From assembly GCF_030272615.1 (NCBI RefSeq), contig NC_081405.1, positions 315,582,041 through 315,646,040 on the forward strand: DNA of 64,000 nucleotides, in the 5' to 3' direction. Positions 33,723-45,788 of this stretch are shown in pieces (the first letter of the stretch is position 1; every line of letters starts with the position of its first letter). The notes under the pieces were generated by a model that was not told where the DNA came from, ran no database searches, and worked only from the letters and a program-made list of their open reading frames with translations. This DNA comes from Cryptomeria japonica. Lineage: Eukaryota > Streptophyta > Pinopsida > Cupressales > Cupressaceae. Both the position numbers and the translations under genes were made by a program.

Positions 33723-35906
33723 CTATGTATTAAATAAATTTTATGACGATTATCTATTTAAAATTTTCTTTGAAATATTAAGACATGTATTAATTAAAAC
33801 ACAAATAAATTATAAATAAAAAATAAAAATTCTATTTTTTTTTTTTTAACATTTTATCTAAAATATCTCCTTTCCTTAAGCAATTTCCTAAAATCTTGGT
33901 CAAAATGTCTACAACTAGCAATCACACCTTGGTGTGCAATGGGTACACCGAATAGGTGTGGACTATCAATTAAGGACTATTTTGGTATATTTAAAAATGG
34001 TTTAACGTGAGAGGAGAGATGAGAATGGGGATGGAGAAGGATATGGAGGAGGAGAGGGATATGGAGAGTTCAAGAGAGGGATAGAATAAAGAAGAGATGA
34101 TGCAGTGATAGATGGAGATATAAGAGATAAATATATAAAGAGGGAGGGAGGGAGAGTTATAGAAAGAGACAAATAGATATAGGATCTTATATACAAACAA
34201 AGGTAGAGAAAGAGATTGATATCGAGCTAGAGAGAGATGTAGAGAAATAAGATAGAGAAAGAGGGAGAGATGGAAGAAAATATAGAGATAGAGATAGAGA
34301 GGTAAAGAGATTTAGATATAGAGGTATAGGAAGAAGGAGAGGAAGAGATGAAGAGAGATGGATCAATAAAGAGAGGGAGAGATGTGTAGAGATAAAGGGG
34401 GGAAAGGAAGATTTGGTAAGAGATAAAGATAGAGCAGGTGGAAGAGAGAGAGACAAATAAATATAGGTAGGGGGTGATAGAGATATTTAAAGGAAGAGGG
34501 AGAGGGAGAGATAGAGATGTAAGAAGATATAAAGAGAGGGGGAGGGGAGGATAATTAGGGAGAGAGAAGTAGGGGATATAGAGAGAGGGATAGAGAAAGA
34601 GAGAGAGATAGATGGAGGGATGGGGAGAGAATGTGAGATATGCATATAAATAGAGAGATAAATTAGGGCTAGGGAGGAGACATGCATTGTAGGAGAATGC
34701 AAGTGGGAGGGGTTTAGAAATTTAAATAAATATTTATTTAAATGAGGAAAGGGGTTTTAATTAAATAAATATGTTTTATTCATCTATTTGATTGTTAGAA
34801 TATGGTTTAACAAATTAATTTAAATAAATTGAATAATTTATTTAGTTAATAGAAGAAGAGGTTGAGGATGAATTAATTAAATATCAATTTAATTAATTGT
34901 TGACTGATGGTTAAATAATCAAATAAATACTAAATATTCATTTAATTAAGTAGACAAATTTATGTGTCTACACTATGTATTAAATAAATTTTATGACGGT
35001 TATCTATTTAAAATTTTCTTTGAAATATTAAGACACGTATTAATTAAAACACAAATAAATTATAAATAAAAAATAAAAATTCTTTTTTTTTTTTAACATT
35101 TTATCTAAAATCTCTCCTTTCCTTAAGAAATTTCCTAAAATCTTGGCCAAAATGTCTACAACTAGTAATCACACCTTGGTGTGCAATGGGTACACCGAAT
35201 AGGTGTGGAATGTCAATTAAGGACTATTTTGGTATATTTAAAAATGGTTTAATGTGAGAGGAGAGATGGGAATGGGGATGGAGAAGGATATGGAGGAGGA
35301 GAGGGATATGGAGAGTTCAGGAGAGGGATAAAATAAAGAAGAGATGATGCAAGGATAGATAGAGATATAAGAGATAAATATATAAAGAGACAAATAGATA
35401 TATGATCTTATATACAAACAAAGGTAGAGAAAGAGATTGATATAGAGATAGAGAGAGATGTAGAGAAATGAGATAGAGAAAGAGGGAGAGATGGAAGAAA
35501 ATATAGAGATAGAGATAGAGAGGTAAAGAGATTTAGATATAGAGGTATAGAAAGAAGGAGAGGAAGAGATGAAGAGAGATGGAATGATAAAGAGAGGGAG
35601 ACATGTGTAGAGATGGAGGGGGGAAAGAATTTGGTAAGAGATAAAGATAGAGCAGGTGGAAGAGAGAGAGACAAATAAATAGAGGTAGGGGGAGATAGAG
35701 ATATTTAAAGGAAGAGGGAGAGGGAGAGGGAGAGATAGAGATGTAAGAAGATATAAAGAGAGGGGGAGGGGAAGATAAATAGGGAGAGAGAAATAGGGGA
35801 TATAGAGAGAGGGATAGAGAAAGAGAGAGAGATAGATGGAGAGATGGGGAGAGAATGTGAGATATGCATATAAATAGAGAGATAAATTAGGGATAGGGAG
35901 GAGACA
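33433..35906. repeat. 1.25-kb tandem duplication
   Basis: The segment starting TGCATTGTAGGAG at 33433 starts again at 34683, a period of 1250 bp. Each copy holds the end of the truncated LTR, an AT-rich stretch with CACACCTTGGTGTGCAATGG, and purine-rich sequence ending GGAGGAGACATG. The second copy is slightly shorter because of small deletions in the purine-rich part. Confidence 0.88.
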
Positions 35907-36118
35907 TGGGGAGAGATAAAGAGGGAGGGAGTGAAATAGAGGTAGAGAAAGATATGGGTAGAAAGAGATAGCGAGATGAGTGAGAGGGAGATAGGGAGAG
36001 AAATAGAGTAGGAGAGGTGGATTGAATAAGAGAGAGACCAATTTATTGAGAGGGACCAGGGGAATGATTTAGATAAAGGGAGATATAAAGAGATAGATAG
36101 GTATATAAGCTACAAATA

Positions 36119-36122
<4 letters not shown>

Positions 36123-36211
<89 letters not shown>
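36123..36211. repeat. (GA)n microsatellite
   Basis: About 89 bp of uninterrupted GA. Confidence 0.97.
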
Positions 36212-36214
<3 letters not shown>

Positions 36215-36357
36215 AGCACATGTGCATCTGAGTGGGCAAGATAGATATGGAGAGTAATATATGTGCACATATATATAGATATAGAGGGAGAGTGAAATAG
36301 AGAGATGAAAGAGAAGTAGAGATATTTATAGAAAAAACATAGAGAGAGAGAGATGTG

Positions 36358-36359
<2 letters not shown>

Positions 36360-36392
<33 letters not shown>
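36360..36392. repeat. (AT)n microsatellite
   Basis: About 33 bp of AT. It replaces the CA run found at the same place in the next module (36710-36735). Confidence 0.95.
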
Positions 36393-36395
<3 letters not shown>

Positions 36396-36427
36396 TAATT
36401 TAAGATGGGAAATATATATATACATAT

Positions 36428-36570
<143 letters not shown>

Positions 36571-36707
36571 TACATGTGCATCTAAGTGGGCAAGATAGAT
36601 ATGGAGAGTGATATATGTGCACATATATATAGATATAGAGGGAGAGTGAAATAGAGAGATGAAAGAGAAGTAGAGAGATTTATAGAAAAAACGTAGAGAG
36701 AGATAGA

Positions 36708-36709
<2 letters not shown>

Positions 36710-36735
<26 letters not shown>
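36710..36735. repeat. (CA)n microsatellite
   Basis: About 26 bp of CA, at the position equivalent to the AT run at 36360. Confidence 0.95.
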
Positions 36736-36741
<6 letters not shown>

Positions 36742-36813
36742 TATAGTAATTTAAGATGGGAAATATAGAGAGATAGAGATAGATATAGGGAGGGAGAAAT
36801 GAGGAGTACGTGC

Positions 36814-36816
<3 letters not shown>

Positions 36817-36854
<38 letters not shown>
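36817..36854. repeat. (GA)n microsatellite
   Basis: About 38 bp of AG/GA in the third, partial module. Confidence 0.95.
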
Positions 36855-36857
<3 letters not shown>

Positions 36858-36930
36858 CACACATATAGATATAGCGGGAGAGTGGAATAGAGATATGAGA
36901 GAGAATTAGAGAGATTTACAATAAATAATG

Positions 36931-37090
36931 ATATTGATAGAGGAAGAGATTGTTATTTTAATTATATTTATATAGTATTAATTATAACTCATCATTAAAT
37001 TTATTTTAAATATAATATTAAACTCATTAAGGAAATATGCAAATTTTATCTTTCAATTTTTTTGTTATTAAATATCCAAAATCAATTGAA
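36931..37090. other. AT-rich host flank left of E2
   Basis: No feature is visible. It is continuous in character with 44840 onward, on the other side of the E2 insertion. Confidence 0.6.
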
Positions 37091-37095
37091 TAAAT
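37091..37095. repeat. Target-site duplication, left side of E2
   Basis: TAAAT directly precedes the LTR and is repeated at 44835-44839. Confidence 0.85.
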
Positions 37096-38286
37096 TGTAA
37101 AGCGGAAAATCGAACCCTAGGTGTTCCCCCACTCCATGGAGAGAGAAAGGAGGTCATTAGGGTTGACGGTTTTCACTTAGGAGAGACTTTACATTCAAAA
37201 GAGGGGCTGAAACCCACAAGATCCAATCCCACACAACGCAAGACTAGATTCTAAATGAGTTTCAAGGGTTAAGACATCAAGGATACCCTCTTTTGTAAAG
37301 AATGTAGATAGAAGGATTGAACTAGGAATGCATGTAAAGTAAGAAAGATTCACTTGTAGACAGAGATAGGGACATAGGATGAAGCTACGGACCTGAAATT
37401 AGCAGTAAAATGTCAAGACGATGCTGTCCTACAAATTTGAGCGAAAGTTGACAGGACAATGGCGCCCGGAGTGCACACGGTCCTCCGAAAAATCTACGAA
37501 ACGAAGGGGGATCTGTTCGTCTTTGCACAAGGATTCTAGATCTTCAATTATAGCCGCGTACCTGCAACCTACACACAGAAAAGAGAGGATGATTGGAGGG
37601 TTAGGGATTAGGGGTTTGCCTTTAGGTCAAACCTCGGTTTTGGAATTAACCAAGAAATGAGAATGCTGTAAATGTAAATGTTTGTATTGTAAACAAGTAC
37701 TGATACCTTGTTGTAAGAATGTTTGTATTCTTACATGCGAAGGTGTAATGATGTTGTATGTTATATGTTGTGAGTGATCTCCTCTTCAATGGTTGAACCC
37801 TTGTCTTTGAATGCAACACCTAGCCTTGAATGGAGACTTAGAATACTCAATTGCTTGAAGGAATGCTTGAATGCTTGAATGTTTGAATGTTTGAATATCG
37901 CTTCCGCCTCTTGCTCTTGCTTATTTCCTTCCTCCCTTTCTAGGAGAAGAAAAGTAGTTTATATACTTGTCAATTAGGGTTAGGAGACTGATTTTTCCGA
38001 CCTTAGGCCGACCTAGAAGCATTGTTTTCCGAATTGCAAACTTAAAGACCCGATGCCCAACAAGAGACCGAGCCCAAAATAGGGCCAGGGACTACGGCGC
38101 TGGGCGCCATGGTCCCACCTCCCGGGCAGCAGGGTGCAAGGAAGGATCAGGCCAAGGTGCAGAAATATGCAGTTTTTGATGTCGCTATCAGGTTTCGGGG
38201 TCTCCATTCAGGTTCAACGTTGCGCCGCCATCGTGAAGACCCAAATGCAGTCAAAATTGCAAGTGTCGCAATTTTAGGATGCTACA
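37096..38286 (-). repeat. 3' LTR of E2
   Basis: It runs TGTAAAGCGG...GGATGCTACA in plus sense. Over the first 570 bp I counted 25 differences from the other LTR, all transitions. It contains one copy of the GTGCACACGGTCC hairpin module near 37430-37510. Confidence 0.92.
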
Positions 38287-38301
38287 TTTAGCCCCCACTT
38301 T
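38287..38301 (-). other. Polypurine tract of E2
   Basis: The minus strand reads AAAGTGGGGGCTAAA immediately before the 3' LTR. Confidence 0.82.
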
Positions 38302-39040
38302 AGCGGGAGTATAAGCGTACGCCCATACTTTTGGTAAAGTACAAGGAAACAACATCGAAAAACTTTCACCACGTCAAGGAGGCAAGATACACCAAGCCCC
38401 CAATGGACTAAGGATCTAACGACTTCGATTAACAAAGTAAAAGGGAAGATTACGAGGGAGAACCATGACTGTCAGTAGTAAAGTTCCCTCACTACGAGTC
38501 ATGCAAGAAAAATACCAAAAAATTTCAAGGCAAAGCTAAGCTCGCCAGGAAATTTTCAAGTATCTTGAAGAGATATGAACGAGGTGTATGCCCCCCTATG
38601 TTAAAGCGATCGCACACGCCTCATCGGGGGTGATTTCTTTAAGGTAGTGATACACATAAGAAATGAGAAGGGAAAGGAGCACGTTATCACAAGGATTTAG
38701 CCCCCAAGTGTTAGATAAGCCCAAGGATAATAGACACAAAACACAAAGCACAAGGTGACTTCGCTTTCCTTGGGGTCAGTATGCTGTATGATAATTCATG
38801 TATATCATATGTATGTATGCATAATTGTTCTTCATTCCCCAATCAAGGAAGGTCACCTAGAAGAAGGGAACACATGTGTCTTTTGAGTCAACATGAGAGA
38901 GACCAAAAGAGATCTCAATGCTTTGCATCGTCCTCAAGTAGACAACACTAAGGACAACAAATAGAAGAATGAGAATAACACATAGAAGAAGTAACAAAAG
39001 AGATCAAGAGAGGAGGAGAGAGTCTGCTATGCTAATGAAA
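38302..39040 (-). other. 3' noncoding region of E2
   Basis: About 740 bp lies between the end of the gag frame and the polypurine tract. No ORF or pol remnant is recognisable. Confidence 0.6.
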
Positions 39041-42000
39041 CTAGTCTAGCACGTCATCCACCCCCCGATCTTGCTGATCAATATTTCGGGAAGGCAGGAA
39101 ACACGCTAGAGGAGGAACATCCAACACAACAGGTGGAGCTATCACAAGATCCAAACAAGGGCTATGTTCATGTTCCAAGCCATGTTGTTCTTGTCTAGGA
39201 GCTAGGATAAGTGCTTTAGAAAATCCGTTAGATAAATGGTTATCAACATCAACATATTCATATTCACTATCAGAAGAAAGAGGAGTAACATTTTCATCTA
39301 TATCATCATCAAGATTTATAAAAATAGGAGCTTTAACTCGCACAGGATCAAGACCATCATGCATCTTATGTTTAGGAGATTTTGGCTCAATTTTCGGCTG
39401 AGGAGAAAATGGAATAATACTAGCTGAAGGTGTTTTTGGGGATTGCAAAGTTTGAAAAGCAGCTGCCTGAGCTCTAAGATGACGCTTTCGTCGGCGTTCA
39501 CGTGCATAACGATTTCGTCTAGTCTTAGTAGGAAGTTGAGAAGATTGAGGAGGAGGAATGTTCTCATCCTTATCACTTGGGTATTTAGGTTGTGGTCTCT
39601 TAGGTTGAACAATAGGAGAAGAGGAAGGTCTCTTCTCTCTATAAGAGGAAGGAGGAGGAACTGCTCCATATAAGGGAGGAATATTTGGTTTAGGAAGGAG
39701 ACCAAGTCCATCATGACGAGGAGGTATAGGTCTACCTTTAGAAAGTTTATTAGACATAGACATAGTCACATCCACAGGGATGGGTTGGGAATCTTCTTGA
39801 GGAAAGACATTAGTTTTATCTTTCAAAGGAAGAACTTCCTTCTCAAGAACGATAGAAATATCAAGTTTGGGTGTTCTAGGTTCACTTAGAGATAGGATCA
39901 TATCTTTTTTCCACAATTGATAAGATTTGAAAAGATTATCACTCCACGGTGGAAGAGATTGGAATTGTTTAGGCCAAAAATAATCAATAGGAACGCTAGA
40001 AGTTCTTTCAGCTGGTTTAAAGAGACTATGATTGACAGTAACAATTTCACCATTATAGGGAAATTTCAAACACTTGTGAATAGGAGAAGCAATAGCTTTC
40101 ATGGAAGATAGCCAAGGATAGCCTAGCTTCACACAAAATTGTTCGGACGATGGAATAATAGCAAAGCTCACATCAAGAGATTTGTTATGGACCTCAATAG
40201 GTAATGTAATAGAACCAATTGCAGGAGAAGAAAATGCATCAAATAATTTCACAACCACATTTGTTTTGTCATAGATCACTTGATTCAATTGCAAAGTAAA
40301 AATAAATTCTTCAGTAATGACATTAACCATGCAAGAAGGATCAATAAGCACTCCACGGCAAGGTGTATTCTTGACTTTTGCAACTATATATAAAGGACCA
40401 TCAGGTGCCCTGATAGTTTCACTGGAATCAAATGTGATGGAAGGTTCTTTAGGGATTTTCTGTTGTTCCACGAAGTTAATCACATTCAGAGTCATAGACA
40501 CAAGGCTATCAGGTGAGAAAGAGGAATCATTAGTCTCAACCACATTAGAGGTATGAGAAGGTAATGGATCAGTAAAAATCTTAAGATTTTGGTTAGGAGG
40601 AGCTACAGATGTGTTGCCTTTGTCATTCACACCAGAAACAGAGATAGTATTATTATCAATCAAATCTTGAATTTTACCCTTTAAAGCAAAACATTTTTCA
40701 GTATCATGCCCAGGATGACGATGAAATTGACAAAAAGATTTGTTATCAAAATAGGGTGAATTAATCTTTGCAGGATCTATTTGCCTTATAGGAGGAAGAG
40801 TAAGCACATTTTGTTCCAATGACTTATTCATAATACTATGCAATGATTCATTCAAAGGAGTAAACTTTCTTTCTTTCTTGAAAAACTTAGAAATAGGAGG
40901 CACACCTGATGCTGCATTCACATTGTTGTTGATGATGTTTTCATTGAACTTAATGACCTCTCTGTTCGGTTTAACCTTCCCAAATGGTTGTTGACTACTA
41001 TCACCCTTATCACTCGGAGCCATAGGATTTGCTTGTTCCATTTGACTCACAGTCAGTTGATAATTGTGAAGAGTTGCGCACAACTGTTGGAAAGAAGTAC
41101 ACTCAGAAAACAGAAGTTTTTCTCTAATATCTTTTTGTAAATTAGAAATAAAGATTCTTTGAATATCATTGTCAGGTATTGGAAAAGAAATTTGAGCATA
41201 CAAATGCTTATATCTACCAATGAAATCAGTCACTTTTTCTTTAAAACCTTGTTTACAATGCATTAAATCAATCAAAGTAACTTTAGGACTTATATTGTTT
41301 TGAAATTGTTGAATAAAAGCATTTGCAAGTTGTTGGAAAGAAGTAATAGAATAAGAAGGCAACGAGCAATACCATTGTAGGGCTTTATCTCTTAATGTTC
41401 TAGTAAACAGTTTTGCAAGCAACCTTTGGTCATGAGCAAAATCGGTACATATTGTTTGAAAGGTCTTAACATGTGTTAGAGGATCACCCTTACCATTATA
41501 AAACTCCAATTGCGGGATTTCAACATGTTTAGGGGGAATAGCTCAAACAATGTCAAGAGAAAGTGGGCTCGCAACATCAAATGTGGGCACACTAAATTTA
41601 GATTGATTCATAGAGGCAATTTGTTGTTGTAAAGAAGAGACAGTTTGTGCAAGATTGTTAATGGTCGCTTCAGTCGAAGGGTTTATATTAGACGTGTTAG
41701 ATTGTGATGGAGGTATTATGTTATTGAAAGAAGGTATTGATTGAGAGTAAGGTGGTGGGACACTATGATAGTTAGTCATAGGAGATGATTGGAAAGGAGG
41801 AACACTACAAGGAGGAATGGAATGGTTAAATGAATTGCCCCCTTGCGTCATGTTCATTTGTGGAGATGTAATAGGGACACTCATTGAAGGAATGAATGAA
41901 GAAGTTGGATTGAATGAAGGAAGAGGGTTGATTGAAGAAGAAGGATTGCCCCCATGACTGGTGATCATAGGTGGAATGTCTTGTATTGAAGTAGTCATTA

Positions 42001-42472
42001 TGTTTGATGTAAAAGTAGGTATACTAGCAATAGGAGTTGTTAAAGGAATAGAATGATTAACTTGAGTAGGAGGTTGTGTATAACCTAAAGTTTCGGCACA
42101 ACTCTTCATAGGCATCACATTCGAATCCACAATGTGTGCAATACTACGCAAAATATCAATTCCATTCTTATCACTTTGAACCATACGTTTTAGACCCTCA
42201 ATTAATGAAAGAGCTTGACTATCAGGGTATTCTTGAGACATCCATTGTTGAAAATCATCAAATTGGTTATCCAATTTCGAAAGTTGTTCTATGGAAACCT
42301 CATGGAGAGCTTCTTCATCATTAAGAGGATTAGAGGAATTACCCATGTCCTCGTTAAAAAGGCCATTCAAACTAGGTTCCATCTCCTCGGTAATTACACC
42401 TTGGAAGGACTTAATTCTAAGGCTTCGTCTAACGGGAATAGTGTAAGTAGGGCTTATTGTTGTAAAACTCAT
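39041..42472 (-). pseudogene. E2 gag with protease-like domain
   Basis: One frame runs from the ATG at 42472 (MSFTTISPTYTIPVRRSLRI) to 39041, broken only by a TGA at 41543-41545 that may replace CGA. The N-terminal 309 residues are Ser/Pro/Asn-rich. After the stop comes the gag core (FYNGKGDPLTHVKTFQTIC, RDKALQWYCSLP, FIQQFQNNISPKVTLIDLMH, FISNLQKDIREKLL), then a CX2HX4HX4C zinc motif (CQFHRHPGHDTEKC). A retropepsin-like fold follows (GVLIDPSCMVNVI ... VKLGYPWLSSMKAI) in which the catalytic triad is DPS, so activity is doubtful. A basic, Pro-rich C-terminus completes it. Gag would assemble particles; the rest must be supplied in trans. Confidence 0.85.
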
Positions 42473-42578
42473 GCACTAAAGAGAGAGAGAAGATTTTGAA
42501 TTTTAGAGGTAGCAAATTTCAATAAAATCAGCCAATCTCCTAGATTTAAGCTGTTAAATACAATCAGGACAATCTCCC

Positions 42579-42653
42579 GAAATTTCGAAAAAAATGTCAG
42601 GGACCGTGGCGAATGGGGTGCACACGGTCCTCGCAACTTTTTTCGAAATTTTC
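42579..42653. repeat. Long stem-loop module in the E2 leader, copy 1
   Basis: The outer arms GAAATTTCGAAAAAA (42579-42593) and TTTTTTCGAAATTTTC (42638-42653) are nearly perfect complements. The inner arms GGACCGTG (42601-42608) and CACGGTCC (42623-42630) are perfect. Confidence 0.82.
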
Positions 42654-43200
42654 AGGGATGAAAGCTATGATGATTTTAAAGCTAATCTGAAAAAATTGAG
42701 TGATTTTACGATCTGTAGATAGGCCAAATTAAAGTTGCAATCTCAAAATTGAACCCTACCAAGATTGTTGAAAAATGCAAAATTTGAATTTTGAAAAAGA
42801 GAGGGAAACTGAAATTTTGAATTTTATGATTTTAGAGGGAATATTGAAAGCAATACAAGCTTTCAAATTTAAAAGTTGACTCGATTTCATGCAAAATTCA
42901 CTTTTGAAAGTGGAAATCAAGGTTGTTGCAATTAAACACTTAATTTCAAAAGTCACAAACTGCAAAAATTTGAATAAAGCACTGAAATTTTGAATGAATG
43001 CCAACACACTTTTCAGATTTAGGACTGTAAGAAACACAATTTTAACACAAATTTCAATTGCAACAATTTTTGAATGATTATAAGCCTTTATCCAAGCAAT
43101 CACTAGACCAACTTTGACTTTAATTTTGAGAGTGTTAGAATTGATAAAATCAGCCAAAATTCTGGATTTTAGCAGAAAAATATAGTAAGATCTAGCTCCC

Positions 43201-43276
43201 GAAATTTCGGAAAAAATGTCGGGGACAATGGCGCTCGGGGTGCACACGGTCCTCGCAACTTTTTTCAAAATTTTCA
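43201..43276. repeat. Long stem-loop module in the E2 leader, copy 2
   Basis: Same layout as copy 1 (GAAATTTCGGAAAAAA ... GTGCACACGGTCC ... TTTTTCAAAATTTTC) but with changes in both the inner and outer arms that weaken pairing. Confidence 0.75.
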
Positions 43277-43635
43277 AGGATGAGAGATATTATGATTTTG
43301 TTGTGGAATCCAAAGTTACAGCCGATTTAGAGGTGTTTTGATCAGTGAAATCATCGGTCAAAGGTTGAATCAAGAGGGTTTTAAAAATTAGGGTTTTGAC
43401 ACTTAACCACTTAATTTTCAGAATTAAAGCACAAATATGAATTGACAATTTGCAATAGAAGGGTAGATTTGAAACAAGCATTAACAATTAAACATTTCAC
43501 AAGCTCAATTACTAAAAAGAAAATTTTAGGGTTTTTATGCAATTAACCTCTAAAATTTGCAAAAGATCAAACATGGAAATGTAATTAAGGAAGCAAATTT
43601 TTCAGATCTAACCATGAATAATCAGAATTAGGATG

Positions 43636-43653
43636 TTCACGTTGGGTTCACCA
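43636..43653 (-). other. tRNA-Trp primer-binding site of E2
   Basis: TTCACGTTGGGTTCACCA (plus sense) matches the 3' end of plant tRNA-Trp plus CCA at 17 of 18 positions. It lies three bases from the 5' LTR. Confidence 0.82.
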
Positions 43654-43656
43654 AAA

Positions 43657-44834
43657 TGTAAAGTGGAAAATCGAACCCTAGGTGTTCCCCCACTCCATGG
43701 AGAGAGAAAGGAGGTCACCAGGGTTGACAGTTTTCACTTAGGAGAGATTTTACATTCAAAAGAGGAGTTGAAACCCACAAGATCCAATCCCACACAATGC
43801 AAGACTGGATTCTAAATGAGTTTCAAGGGTTAAGACATCAAGGATACCCTCTTTTGTAAAGAATGTAGATAGAAGGATTGAACTAGGAATGCATGTAAAG
43901 TAAGAAAGATTCGCTTGTAGACAGAGATAGGGACATAGGATGAAGCTACAGACCTGAAATTAGTAGTAAAATGTCGAGACGATGCTGTCCTGCAAATTTG
44001 AGCGAAAGTTGACGGGACGATGGCGCCCGGAGTGCACACGGTCCTCCAAAAAATCTGCGAAACGAAGGGGGATCTGTTCGTCTCTGCACAAGGATTCCAG
44101 ATCTTCAATTACAGCCGCGTACCTGCAACCTACACACAGAAAAGAGAGGACGATTGGGGGGTTAGGGATTAGGGGTTTGCCTTTAGGTCAAACCCCGGTT
44201 TTGGAATTAACCAAAAAATGAGAATGCTGTAAATGTAAATGTTTGTAATGTAAACAAGTACTGATACCTTGTTGTAAGAATGTTTGTATTCTTACATGCG
44301 AAGGTGTAATGATGTTGTATGTTATATGTTGTAAGTGATCTCCTCTTCAATGGTTGAACCCTTGTCTTTGAATGCAATGGAGACTTAGAATACTCAATTG
44401 CTTGAAGGAATGCTTGAATGCTTGAATGTTTGAATGTTTGAATATTGCTTCTGCCTCTTGCTCTTGATTATTTCCTTCCTCCCTTTCTAGGAGAAGAAAA
44501 GTAGTTTATATACTTGTCAATTAGGGTTAGGAGACTGATTTTTCCGACCTTAGGCCGACCTAGAAGCATTGTTTTCCGAATTGCAAACTTAAAGACCCGA
44601 TGCCCAACAAGAGACCGGGCCCAAAATAGGGCCAGGGACCAGGGCGCTGGGCGCCATGGTCCCACCTCCCGGGACAGCAGGGTGCAAGGAAGGATTAGGC
44701 CAAGGTGCAGAAATATGCAGTTTTTGATGTCGCTAGCAGGTTTCGGGGTCTCCATTCAGATTCAATGTTGCGTCGCCATCGTAAAGACCCAAATGCAGTC
44801 GAAATTGCAAGTGTCGCAATTTTAGGATGCTACA
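43657..44834 (-). repeat. 5' LTR of E2
   Basis: It runs TGTAAAGTGG...GGATGCTACA in plus sense. Relative to the other copy it lacks about 14 bp near 44378 (between two AATG repeats). Otherwise it differs by transitions wherever I compared. Confidence 0.92.
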
Positions 44835-44839
44835 TAAAT
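44835..44839. repeat. Target-site duplication, right side of E2
   Basis: TAAAT directly follows the LTR and matches 37091-37095. Confidence 0.85.
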
Positions 44840-45640
44840 ATTGTATAAATTAAAATAAAGATTTAAAATATAATTATTCTACTATAATCCAAATTTTAAT
44901 ACAACAAAAAATTTATAAATTGAGGTACTTCTAATAGCTTTTATTTATTAGTATAATTTCACAAAGGAATCATAAAAAAATAAAATAATTTCAAATTTAA
45001 ATCTAAATTCAATAGTAAAATTAAATAAAAATGCAAACTCAAAATATAAAAAATCTAAATGTTAATAAAAAAAACAAACAAACAATAATGTTAGTGTATA
45101 ATAAGCTTATTAAGTCAATACACAATTAAATATAAATAATATTAAACAATATGAATAAATTTTTTTTGACTATGACTACAAATTAAAAAAATACTGATAA
45201 AAAAATATGACATATTTAATATAGATATAATTTTATATAATTAAAATAATAAATAAATATCAATTTATATTAATCCAATTAAAAATCTATACAAAAATAA
45301 ATAAATATAATTAATTTAAATAAAAATGTATAGTTAAAGTGGATGTGTTTTTTTACAGTAAATTCAAAGACAAATGAAGTAGAAGAGGATTGCTATAGTA
45401 AAATCACCATGGATTAAAGCCTTTTTTTGGTGGAGGAAGGTAAGAGTGGAGGGATACGTATTTAGATTCAAATTATAATGGATTAATACTTGGACATGCT
45501 CCATTTGCTATACTCCCATTTTCTACAAAAATTAGCCCCATTGAATGGGTAGTCTTTTAGCCGTTCAAATAACAAAGTTAAATAATAAAATAAAGAACAA
45601 CATTTTGCAAATGCGTAATTCCTCAGCGATCATTGGCTTT
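44840..45640. other. AT-rich upstream flank of the synthetase gene
   Basis: About 800 bp of A/T-rich sequence with no ORF, repeat unit or TE signature that I can name. Confidence 0.6.
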
Positions 45641-45788
45641 AACAGACAAAAACCCTAACGTATCAAATAACAAGATTTTGCAAAAGCACCTTTTATGCAG
45701 GGAGCAATTGTGAAAGCCATACATTTGGAAGAGCGATAACCAATCGGGGGCGTGTGTTGGCATATCAGTGTGTTTGTTGTTGTCGTTC
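45641..45788 (+). promoter_or_regulatory. Proximal promoter / 5' UTR of asparaginyl-tRNA synthetase with telo-box
   Basis: AAAACCCTAA at 45648-45657 is a telo-box (AAACCCTA), a motif known to be enriched in promoters of plant translation-machinery genes. ACCAAT lies at 45739-45744. No clear TATA box is seen, and the transcription start cannot be placed. Confidence 0.5.

Larger units (their letters stand above)
42473..43635 (-). other. 5' leader of E2 with duplicated hairpin modules
   Basis: Noncoding. Related stretches recur at about 42520-42730 and 43140-43330 (AAAATCAGCCAA..., CTCCCGAAATTTCG..., GTGCACACGGTCCTCGCAAC), so part of the leader was duplicated. Short ORFs in between look random. 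Confidence 0.7.
37096..44834 (-). mobile_element. Non-autonomous LTR-gag-LTR element (TR-GAG type, E2)
   Basis: A 7.7-kb element has TG...CA LTRs of about 1.19 kb, perfect 5-bp TSDs (TAAAT), a tRNA-Trp primer-binding site, a polypurine tract and one gag-protease-like frame. It has no reverse transcriptase, RNase H or integrase, and no gap suggesting a recent loss of them. It must have used enzymes from another Ty3/gypsy element. Its primer tRNA is the same as that of E1. LTR divergence (about 4% by eye over the first 570 bp) makes it older than E1. It ends about 955 bp upstream of the synthetase start codon. Confidence 0.9.
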
